In this document: piece by piece, positions 30,902 to 39,952 of the stretch
Position numbering within the stretch: the first letter of the stretch is position 1
Layout: every line of letters starts with the position of its first letter
Source of the DNA: Symsagittifera roscoffensis
Lineage: Eukaryota > Xenacoelomorpha > Acoela > Convolutidae
Assembly (NCBI RefSeq): GCF_963678635.1
Contig: NC_087062.1
Coordinates: forward strand, 24,946,177 to 25,010,176
Direction of reading: 5' to 3'
DNA: 64,000 nucleotides
The notes under the pieces: model-generated
What the model saw: only the letters and a program-made list of their open reading frames with translations
What the model was told of the DNA's origin: nothing
Databases searched by the model: none
Made by a program: the position numbers and the translations under genes

Positions 30902-33353
30902 TCACCTCGCGTTCTTCGCCTTCGAGGTACCAGACCCAGATGTATTTGACACCGTGATCTGTTTCAATAGTTCCTCTTCATCATCGGAGCTGATCACGAT
31001 CTCCTCCCAAGCCTTCAGCTGTTCATAGGATCGCATCCACTCCTTTTGCTCCTGCAATCTCTTCGCTTGATTGGGTAAACTCTTCACCCTCGACTCTCGG
31101 TTCAAACAGAAGGAATTGTGAAGACTCAGGCTCACATTCTTCGCCAGGTCTTCCTCTAGTATCGACTCCCTCGCTCTGGTGTTGTTTCTGGATACTCTAC
31201 CAACTCTTTTCCACCCCGTCGTGATCGCATTTCGATGGGTCAGCAGAGGTCTCTTGAAGGCCTCCGTTCCTATCTCGGCCTGGAACTGTCGATATTCCTT
31301 TTGATACTTCCTCATATGATCCTTCGTTACCATGTATAACCAGGACGTTAACGTCGCTCGAAACCAAGGAAAGAACCTTAAGCGGCTCCATACGTGTCTG
31401 ACTTCCATTGGTATGGCGAACACCTTGCATGCGGTCTCAAACAGCTCAAGTCTCCTGCTGTAATCTATCGCGTAAATCGACTCTGCCGTTGGCGTCTCCG
31501 ATTCCCGATACTTTGCTACATTTTCTTCAATCCATCGTAGGGCCAGCATCGTGCTCACCACCAAGATGGTCACCTTATGCTGATGATTGGGCAGTCCCAA
31601 CGACCTGATTTCCTCCACATCCCAGATCAGGCAGAGATTCGCGTGATCCGGGTACCACACTGTTTGTGCCAGACAGTGGCATGGACAATCCCCGTGTGTG
31701 AGGTCGATGCTCCTAAGATTGCGTTCTCCCGAGGCTTCTAGGAGAGGCTCAAGTTCCATCATTTTCTCGTGTATCGCGTCGATCTCTTCCAGGTTTGGAG
31801 CACCAACCATAGGTTTCCCGATCACGTTTTGTCTCTCGTGGTCACTTGTGTTTTCACCTTCCAAACCCAGAAGTTCTTCCCCCCAGATTTCACTCAAGTC
31901 GTCCCTCTGTTCTTTCGGCACTGTCCCTCGGATTTTCCTCAACAGCTTGTGTGAGTGATGCGATATCCGAGCCAGTCTTACGCATTTGGGCACTGAGAAG
32001 GCTTTGTCTATTAATACCCTTTGGCTGGATACCTCCACCATCGCCATGTGCAATGGATAGTGGCTACCACATAGGTTGGACATCACTGACCCCACTAAGG
32101 ACTTCGTATTTAGAGGCAGACCATAGGCTTCGCTCATGGGAAATCCCATTTCCGCTTCAAGTCCAACCTTCCAGCTCTTGATGTGTTTCTGGGTTACTTG
32201 CAACACCCCGGGCCATGGCTCCACACTCAACGCGGTCACCAAGTGGTGTTCTGACTCTAGCCTGTCCATTGACTGGAGACTGCACATTCTTGAGAAGAAT
32301 CCCAGAGCTGTTGCTAGGTTCACCGTGGTACTCGCGTAACACTCAGCCACGATCTGTATTTCACTCTTCTCCCTTTCGGTAATGTCTTCAAACCAGGTGA
32401 CTAGGTCTTTTTCTGGAAGGACTGTATCCTGACGCATGACCGTCCATCACAGGTGTGCTCGCCATTTCCACACGTCAAATCGAGACAACTGCCCGGCTCC
32501 ATTTTCTTCACCGACCCTAGTCTACTCGTCACTCCACTTGACTCCTTCACCTGAGGCAGGATCAGTCTATGCACTATACTCAGTGTCGCCAGATCTTCAT
32601 CCTCTGCTGGTGCTAATCTCACTCGCTCCGTGACTTCCTCGATCAGGCTCGCATGGGGATGTGGACACCAGGAGGGCCTCAGCAATTTCCACACCACTCC
32701 CAGATTCGTGACCAACATGCCATTCCCGTTACCCATCTTCAGTTCGACTCTTTTACTTGAGCGCGGCAGACTTATTACTTCTGGTGCCTTCTCGAGAATC
32801 AAACCCAAGCTAGGTCTCTCTCTAGTTTTGCCTGATCTCTCTCAAGCTCCGCTTGATCCCGGTCGAGGTTCGCTTTGTTCCTCTCCCGCTGAGTCCTCTC
32901 AAGCTCTCTCTTCATAGTACTGAGGTCCGGATACGCTTCCTCCGTTTGTTGCGCTCGCGTCATTGATGGCATCTTACTCGTGCTCTGGCCTGTAGATCTT
33001 GCTGATGGTCTGATCGGTAGTGGGAACTCCCCTGCGCCATACTCGGTGTTGTTGCTCAAGCCAGGGTTCCTTGCCAAGTCGAATCCCCTTATTCCTCCAT
33101 CCACATTCCAGGACAGCCATCTGGTTTGCTCTTGGTTGGATAATCCATCAATGGTGTAGCCGACCATTAGAACCGCTTCTGTTGCAGACTCCCCACATTC
33201 GCCCTGTTCTTCCAATTGGAGGATGGCGTTCAGTATCACCGCCATTCTCTCGTCCACTTGAGTGTAATCCAGATCCCTCAGGCGTCTGTATAACTCATCA
33301 AGTGTGGGCCTTTTCAGAGCGGATGGCATGGACTTCCAGATTCGATCTGCCAT
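30902..33353 (-). pseudogene. ORF X of element C: unknown protein in the env position
   Basis: Three overlapping frames (33353-32799, 184 aa; 32808-32401, 135 aa; 32437-30902, 511 aa) form one gene of about 820 residues with two frame breaks. N-terminal region: TLDELYRRLRDLDY, TEAVLMVGY, GFDLARNPGL. Residues about 145-184 form a charged heptad-like coiled coil (LERDQAKLERDLA). A Cys-rich patch follows (CLDLTCG, HTCDGRSC), then the long third frame with ATALGFFSRM, HKVTILVVSTMLALRWIEE and a basic segment. The tail EEIVISSDDEEEL resembles a SUMO-interacting motif. No signal peptide, furin site or clear membrane anchor is seen, so env is not supported. The B fragments at 20.84 and 27.67 kb are homologous, so X is a regular part of the family. 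Function unknown. Confidence 0.7.
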
Positions 33354-33359
33354 TTCTAT

Positions 33360-33842
33360 AATTTCTAGATGATCTTGAGTATTAGCAACTTGTGAATTAC
33401 CTTAGCAACTTGTGAATTACCTTAGCAACTTGTGAATTACCTTAGGAACTTGAGTACTTGAGAATTAATTTCTTGAAGCGTTGTTCAACTTGTGTGTTCG
33501 TTCAAGAACTTCCTTTCTTTCAATTGAATGTAGTTGGGTAGTCAATTTGACTTTACCAAATCAATCTGAAAATAACACTCAATTTTTAGACTAACATGCT
33601 ATGTTCCTAACCTAAAACCCCCCTTGCCACTATAGTTAAAACCCTTTCCTTTTCGTTCTACTAAAATATTTCAATTGGAAATTTTCTAAAAGCATGCAGA
33701 TTCATTTTATGTTTTAGCACCATCAATCCATTAAAATTTAATTGTCATGCCAATCACCTTTAAGAACGTTTTACCTGTTCTGTACCCCAACACCTAACTC
33801 GAGATCCCTTCATACCCAACTCGAGACCCCCATGTACCCGAC
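33360..33842 (-). other. Spacer between macro domain and ORF X in element C
   Basis: Non-coding and AT-rich, in the same position as the spacer of B (27249-27669) but with little visible similarity. It contains three tandem 20-bp copies of CTTAGCAACTTGTGAATTAC (about 33382-33443). Confidence 0.6.
33382..33450 (+). repeat. 20-bp tandem repeat, three copies
   Basis: TTAGCAACTTGTGAATTACC is repeated three times head to tail, the last followed by a degenerate CTTAGGAACTTGAG. Nothing shows a function. Confidence 0.9.
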
Positions 33843-34448
33843 TCAGGCGATGCTCAAGTAGTATTTCTTGTGAAGATGTACCATTATCTCCGTTTCCGCG
33901 AAGACCACGTGTAGGATAGCGTACAATTCCCTTGGGCTCAATTTGCCCCTGTTCGGGTCATACACCGGCATTGAGACCACCATTATCCTTCTTTCAATCA
34001 TGAAGTCTCGTAGTCTTGTTAGTGCCAACATCACGTGTTCAGGATCGATCGTGTTCCTGTCATTGACCCTCGTCACTAGGAAGCACAGGTATTTGCCCGG
34101 GACTTGTGCTACTGATGGTGGAAGCGCAGCCATTCCTCCCAGCCCTGGTCTCTGTCTAAACAGAAACTCCACGTTCTGGTACTCTCTCTTAAAGTCAGCC
34201 TCCAGTCTTGATTTGAAACTCATGTCCGCCGTGATACAGATTGCGCTAGTCCTGTCTGACAAAATGAAGTCACTATCCGTTATCAGGATTTTTTCCGAGT
34301 ATTCGTTTGGTATTTCAAAAATCGTTTTGAAATTCCGTCCTATGGTAGGCTCGGCCTCCTCCCCGTCCAGTTCGAGTCCGCTCGTTTCTCTCACTTCCCT
34401 GAGTTTCTTTATCATCAAATTTTTGGTGTGGGTAAAGCCTACCCCCAC
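33843..34448 (-). CDS. Element C macro-fold-like domain, -1 frame after pol
   Basis: The frame is open for 201 residues and lies in the -1 frame relative to pol. Its listed start is a GTG inside the pol end, so translation most likely comes from frameshifting rather than initiation. The domain runs from about residue 50 to 200: ILITDSDFILSDRTSAICIT, SRLEADFKREY, GKYLCFLVTRVNDRNTIDPE, LALTRLRDFMIERRIMVVSM, PVYDPNRGKL and LYAILHVVFAETEIMVHLH. The spacing of a strand plus D-F, a helix ending F-K-R, a Y-L-C-F-L-V-T strand, a helix, a S-M-P strand, a loop and a final V-F-x-x-T-x-I strand follows macro domains of the TARG1/OARD1 type, which bind or hydrolyse ADP-ribose. The Lys and Asp used for catalysis in TARG1 are not visible at the matching places, so binding only, or a changed role, is likely. 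Fold assignment is by eye. Confidence 0.6.
   Translation of the reverse strand: MGVGFTHTKNLMIKKLREVRETSGLELDGEEAEPTIGRNFKTIFEIPNEYSEKILITDSDFILSDRTSAICITADMSFKSRLEADFKREYQNVEFLFRQRPGLGGMAALPPSVAQVPGKYLCFLVTRVNDRNTIDPEHVMLALTRLRDFMIERRIMVVSMPVYDPNRGKLSPRELYAILHVVFAETEIMVHLHKKYYLSIA
34425..34448 (-). promoter_or_regulatory. Conserved hairpin downstream of the frameshift site
   Basis: On the minus strand GTGGGGGTAGGCTTTACCCAC can fold with GTGGG and TA pairing to TACCCAC around a short loop, with two bulged G. The stem begins about eight bases after the slippery heptamer. Element B (26671-26693) and E (18073-18095) keep both arms (GTGGGGGTAGGACTTACCCAC). Confidence 0.55.
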
Positions 34449-36249
34449 TCCCCGGACAAAAAATTATTTATCGACGTCCCCGTCGATGATGCTGAGTCTG
34501 AATTATCTGGCGGAATGTCGAGCGGCCTGTCTGTTGCCGTCCAGCCGAACAGAGGGTTTTCCGTTTTCCTGTGCTTTCCCGCTGATATGTCAACTTGTTG
34601 TATGCTTTGTCCTTCGTCGCTTCCGTTTTTGACATCGCGCATCCATTCTAATATCTTCAGGTTCGTATTCTCCCTCCTCTCTATCTCACTCTGTTCCAAA
34701 TCCGTCTCCCGCTCCGGTGTCGAGTAATCTTCCTGTGGGTAGTGTTCATTATCGTTGATGATTTGCCATTCATCATCTGCCGCCAGTTCGCCCACACTTA
34801 GTAGCTCTTTGCTTAGGTCGTCGGGCTGTATCTTATCAATCAGGAAATCGTCCCCATACCTGTTGTACCTCATGCCTGTTCGTTTGCGATTGCCACTCTT
34901 TGTCCCCGCTGGTATTGATAAGTCTGGTTCTGTCCACTTCGGCACCTCACCTTGTTCCGGATCATTCCAGTCTTCTTCCACAAAAGATTCCGCTTCAGAG
35001 TCCGCTTCTAATTTTTCATTATCATCCAAACTCAAGTTCTCATTGCCATCATTCTTCTCTCTGATGCCTTTTTCGTTCACTTCACATGCTGGCTCCACCA
35101 GTAGGTACTCGAGTCCTTCCATGTCCTTTGGTATACACCAGTCCTCTGGGGATGGGACATGAGGCTTCATATTTTCATAATGTGCTGCTCGCCCAGTACT
35201 CAAGCGGTAGAACCGTCCTTGTTGATGTACTTCCGTTACCATGAATGGTCCTCTCCATTTCTTGAGTAGTTTCTTTGTCCCTTTGCGCGGTATGACATTC
35301 TGGAAAACACACACGTACTGGCCCATCTCATATGGCTTTGCCTGTAATATCCTTTGATCATATTTCTTGCGCTGTCTCATTTGTGCTTGCGCAGTGTTCC
35401 TCCTGCATAGCTCGTTTAGTTCCTGCTGTCTCCTGATTGCTTCTTTCACGTAAGCTTGAGGCGACGTCCTCTTCCCTTCATATTCCGGGTAAAAGAATGT
35501 CAGGGGCATTGCTCTCTCTCTCTCTCTCTGCCTGTCAACATCATGAAAGGACTGATGCCCGTTGTTGAGTGTTGAGTACTGTTGTACGCCCCTACGACCT
35601 GCGGCAGATATTTATCCCAGTCTGTCATGTACCTTGAGCAGTATACCCTCAACATATTCACCAACGTTCTATTCTGTCTCTATACCAGCCCGTTGGTCTG
35701 AGGATGGTAAGTCGTTGAGTTTGCTTGAGCAATGTGTGACCTCTTCATTATTTCTTTAGTCAAAACCCCCACAAAGGCCTTGCCGTTGTCTGACTGAAAA
35801 GTCATTGGACAACCATACCTCGATATCCAATGGGTTATCAGGTGGTCACAAGTCTCCTCTGCCGAGGCTGTTTGACACGGCACCGCTTCTGCCAGTTTTG
35901 TGAAGTGGTCTATTATAACCAGTATCTGGTTATACCCCGACTCCGTCGTGCAGATCTTTTGATGGTCTATCTGCACCACTTCATTAAATTTTGAGCTTTC
36001 CACCGACTTGAGTGGGAATTTCATCTTCCTTGGGTCTTTCACTTGCAGGCATGCCAGGCATGTTCTCACCCATCTCTTGCAAGCTTTCCTCAATCCTGGC
36101 CAATCGAACCTGTGAAGTATTCTTTGTTGCACCTTGTCTATCCCCTGGTGCCCCATTTGATCGTGCGATCTGAACAGCACCTCTGTCTGATACATTTGAG
36201 TTGCATGATAGTTCCCTGAATGGTTTCCTGGAAACTGCAATTCTTTCAA
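34439..36249 (-). pseudogene. Element C integrase and pol tail
   Basis: The zinc-binding region HDQMGHQGIDKVQQR and ACLQVKD, and the core residues QIDHQK (Asp) and FQSDNGKAF (Asp), are in frame 36249-35680. The catalytic Glu codon of NGLVERQ is a TAG here (35680-35682). After it the frame continues in RQNRT. A CT microsatellite at 35511-35535 turns the sequence into an R-E repeat and changes frame. 35509-34439 (356 aa) holds FFYPEYEGKRT, a basic helix, the WRGPFMVTEVHQQGRFYRLS beta domain and a long acidic tail ending NNFLSGEWG at the frameshift site. Integration function is lost. Confidence 0.88.
34457..34463 (-). promoter_or_regulatory. Candidate -1 ribosomal frameshift heptamer U UUU UUG
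   Basis: The minus strand reads AAT TTT TTG in the pol frame, i.e. T TTT TTG exactly in the X XXY YYZ phase. Pol ends at a TAG 16 nt further on (34441-34439). After a -1 shift at TTG the next codons (GTC CGG GGA GTG) lead straight into the macro frame. UUUUUUG is of the retroviral slippery type. In B the T-run is shorter and the two frames are already joined locally. Confidence 0.65.
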
Positions 36250-37156
36250 GTTCTTCGCCTCCTCGTACTTCTTGTACGTACAAGTTGTACGTTCCTGAGG
36301 ACGGATCTGTTTGTAATTCCCTGTCGCGGTGTCTAATCTTCTCTTGTGCCAATATCATGCAAAGACTATCCTGATTCTCACTGTTCTCATCCGAGTCCTC
36401 ATCCCATATTTCCCACTCCCCTGACAATTTTCCTTCTTCAGTATCTTCTTCTTCCGTGGACGTGGACCACTCCCCGGACTCTTGACCTCGTTCCAGGTAT
36501 TCAGCCTCTTTCTTGAACGCCACTTTCTTTTTCCTAACCCGAGTCTGTTCAAGTATGTCGTCAGGGATTTTTTCAACCAGTGACTGCACGACTTCTTTCC
36601 CATCAGGGTTAGTCACCTTCGAGGTGACTTCATCACCAACTATCTCGCTCTTTCGCAGTATTGTGACCTCCGGTTCCTCCTTACCCCTTTCTTGGATCAC
36701 GGGTTTATCATCTGCTAGTTTCTCGAGTAACCTCATTAAGTCATCGTCTATCTGTGCCTCTCCCGTCTCTACCTGGTTGAGATCATAGCCTTTTGCCTTG
36801 AGCGTCTCCCTCACAATCTTTGACTTGAGTATTATACCTGTCGGCTTCCCTCGGTTCTTTTTCAAGATTGTTTTCTCCGGGGGTTCTTTTGGTAACTCGG
36901 GGTGATCTTCTATTGGTTTGCCTGATTTGTCCAACCATCTCGTGAGTGGAAGACTGTCGTACGTTTCCTTAACCATGAAGGAGAAGCCCTCCTTGATCTC
37001 AGGTCTATCTGCCTCCCTCTTTTCTTGTCTCTCGTAGAACTCCGTCTTCTTACTCAAGCTGTCAGCGTTTTGATGTTTGTCTCGTGTTCTATGCTCAATT
37101 ATCATGTTGTACCCATCCAGGCGAACTATCCAGCTCCCAATGTAACTTTGGTCCAT
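35984..37156 (-). pseudogene. Element C RNase H end and RH-IN linker
   Basis: The 390-residue frame starts MDQSYIGSWIVRLDGYNMII, the end of RNase H with HRTRDKHQNADSLSKK, and continues into an acidic linker of about 300 residues with no recognisable domain. The motif L-S-G-E-W occurs near 36420 and a related S-G-E-W near 36470. The frame is displaced relative to both the upstream RNase H frame (7-bp duplication at about 37155-37170) and the integrase frame; it ends at 35984 inside the integrase coding sequence. Confidence 0.8.
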
Positions 37157-38385
37157 TGACCATTGAGTACGTTTTCAGCCAGCTTAGTGCCCTGTTGTCG
37201 ACTCGCAGCTTGAATGGCTCGCTGCCTAGGTATACTCTATACTTCTCGACAAAGGTAACCACCGCAAACATCTCTGCTTTCGGTGCCCCGTACTTCATTT
37301 CCGTGTCACTTAAGACTTTGCTCCCGTACGCTATTGGTCTCAAGACTGGTTTCCCGTTCCATTCTTGTTCCTGATGGAGAAATCCAGAAATCGCTACAAC
37401 CGACGCATCCGTGTCCAGCACGTACATCCCTTTCTCTGTTGGCATCCCTAGCACTCGTGCCTCGCACAACTCTTTCTTTATTCTCTGGAATGATTCTTCT
37501 GCTGCGTTGTTCCACGTGAACTTCTTGCCCTTGTGTCTCATTAACTGTTGCATCGGGTATACCTTGTCTGCGTAGCCTTTGATGAATTCTCAGGAAGCTC
37601 ATCAATTGGTGTTCCGTTTTTGGCGATTTCCAAGTTAGAACTGCTTCTACTGCGTCTGGATCTGGTCTGATGCCGTGTCTGTCCACCATCCTGCCCAAGT
37701 ATTTTATCGAATCCTTGAGTATCTCGCACTTTGATGGTTTACATTTTAGCCCCGACCTCTTCATACACGCAAACACCTCGTCAAGTCTCTCAATGTGGTC
37801 TTCCAGTGTGGGTGTCGCTATTACCACGTCATCCACATAGCACATTACCAGATTGCCGTACTTCTTCGTCACACCTATCAGCGCGTGTGCCATCAACCGC
37901 TGAAATGTGGCGGTGGCATTGCAAAGACCAAACGGCATCCGTTTCCATTAAAACAGACCCAACTCGCAGGCAAACCCTGTCTTGTCCCTGTCCTGCTTCC
38001 TGAGTGGTACCTGCCAGAAGGCCGAACCTAAATCAAGAGTCGTAAAAAACTTTGCATCACCTAACTTCGAGAGGCTCTCATCAATCTTAGGTATGGGATA
38101 GGCATCCTTCACCGTGACGGAGATCAGGTATCGAAAGTCACAACAAAACCTCAATTGGTCGCCTTTCTTTTTGGCCATCACTACTCCACACGCCCACGGT
38201 GATTTGGATGGTTCTATCATATCATACTCTAGTAGCGATTCGATCTCTTTTCTACACGCATCCGATTTGTGTGGGGTCATGCGCCTCGCCCCCTCCCTGT
38301 GCGGTATTGCGTTCTCCTCAAGTTCTATTTCATGCTCAACAAAATTACAACACCCGATGTCTGCCTTATGTCTCGAAAAAACTTC
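37095..38385 (-). pseudogene. Element C reverse transcriptase and RNase H
   Basis: The palm starts PHKSDACRKEIESLLEYDMI; the FTTLDLGSAFWQVPL block holds the first catalytic Asp, and CYVDDVVIATPT the active-site pair. A TAG at about 38386 precedes this segment, a TAA at 37948 replaces the codon before WKRMPFGL, and a frame change lies near 37600 (LMSFL then shifted). RNase H follows in 37553-37095 with YVLDTDASVVAISG and FAVVTFVEKYRVYLG. A duplicated TCAATGG near 37155-37170 shifts the end of RNase H. All domains are present but cannot be translated in one piece. Confidence 0.9.
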
Positions 38386-39519
38386 CTAGTTCCGTTCTAA
38401 TACGTCCTTGATGGCTTCGAGCTGTTCGTCAGTTATCTTGCCTCTTAAATGTTCAATTTCCGGTAGGACCGGTTTATCACTCTGCATCTCATCTAGCGTG
38501 GGCCGTTCCGGAAAATTCGAACAGCTCGATAGCCCATCGTCTGTCTCTGACTTAAGTGACTTCACAAGACCTGATGAACCTTTTATTTTCTTCAATCGTC
38601 TCAAGATGCAAATTTTGTCCCTATGATTGGGACAATCAACAACTTCATTTTGTTTTTGGTTTTCAGTCATTTCATATCGAGTTTTTACGGGTAAAGCATA
38701 TCCCAGCTTCCTCCCCCTCTGTATCGTGATTGGTATGTCAAGAGTATTCAACAAGACACTGACGCAGAGATCGCTCTTCGTTATCGAGAAGGATCTTCCT
38801 AAAACAGCAGCACTTTGACTATTTGGATTTGGGACTAAGCATACCTGCTTGTTGTCACTTAGTTCATTGTAATTTTTCATTCGTAAGCTTACGATCGCCG
38901 CTTCGTTCGCCTTTAGCCTCACCTTCCCACTCAAGAAAACCGGTGCTTTGTTCTCATTCGCCATTATTAAATTTACCGGTTTAATTGCGTACCTCCTATC
39001 CGGGTTCCGTATCCTGAACATTGCGTTGCTTAGATCAATCGTTACATCAAAGTTCCTGGTGAAGTCTCTGCCTAACATGAATTGGTCAGACTCATCTTGG
39101 TTTTCTACCACAAGAAAGCTCATCCACAGGTTGCGTTCCACCAGATTTAGGGCTATAATCGGCGTTCTGCCCAGCACCCGCAGCGCCCCTTTGTTTGCAG
39201 CTGACAACCGTATTCTCGAGTCTATCATATCATTTTTGTTGAAGCCCATTCATTCCCAAGTTTCAATTGGTATGACACTCAAGACCGCTCCCGTATCAAG
39301 TAACCCACGTAACTGAGTCTTCTTGCCACTTATGTCGAGCACATGTGCTGATACATTCGCCTCTGTCCCGATGTGCATTGCATCTTCCTCAAGCATGGCG
39401 CAGTGTCCAATCGATCTCACTTTCAACTCTTCTTTTCCTACGTAGATTTGCCCTATTAGATCTTCATCACATGTTATCATTGTTTTCGTATAGATGTTGA
39501 TCCCATCTATATTTAGCAT
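38386..39519 (-). pseudogene. Element C aspartic protease and pol N-terminal region
   Basis: The protease active site is LRGLLDTGAVLSVIP (D-T-G) at about 39290. An in-frame TGA at 39250 interrupts the frame right after ETWE; it continues as MGFNKNDMIDSRIRL, with the second conserved block FMLGRDF near 39080-39060. Past about 38800 a linker of unknown function leads to the RT. This enzyme would process the Gag-Pol polyprotein. Before the domain, KEELKVRSIGHCAMLEEDA is shared with element D. Confidence 0.85.
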
Positions 39520-39634
39520 CTTCTCAAGCGGACCATAAGCTTCTGTGTATCTGTTATCAACTCGGACTGACTTGCTACCCCTCTTGTGAGTAGTGCCCTC
39601 AATGCTCTAGAAGTCGTTTGTGGGCTTATACCAC

Positions 39635-39952
39635 TCAAGTAATCTGCTTAATGTGCGTTATTGTCTGGTCACTTGGTTCGCTCAAGTTTCTCGTTACCTC
39701 ATGGCCGCCCACGGTGATTATTGACATTATTCTTGCCCCTATCTTTGTTATACTGAATGGCTTCCCCGTGACCATTTTTACAGTGTTGCAGTTTCCACTT
39801 TTTGTCGACCCCGCTACATCCTCTGGTATTGACTGCGAGCAACCTAATGCCTCGTTCATTTTCTGCCTTTCGATCTCTTGCTTTAGTCGTTGTTCTATTT
39901 CTTTCGCCGCCAGGTCCTGTTTCACTTTATTGATAGCTTCCGCCGCCGCCTT
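39635..39952 (-). pseudogene. Element C gag-pro junction segment after an in-frame UAG
   Basis: The frame of gag continues after its TAG (39953-39955) with KAAAEAINKVKQDLAAKEIE, a basic/helical segment that in B is simply the continuation of gag (RAAARDALNRIQQELVTKEI). It ends with a stop at 39635 and the protease resumes in another frame at 39519. The stop could be a mutation or a readthrough signal. Confidence 0.65.

Noticed and set aside
30902-33353. ORF X as a retroviral envelope gene
   Set aside because: Position fits, but I see no signal peptide, furin site, fusion peptide or convincing membrane anchor.
33943-34632. 229-residue plus-strand ORF
   Set aside because: Antisense of the macro domain and pol tail of element C, which show protein similarity to element B in the minus frame.
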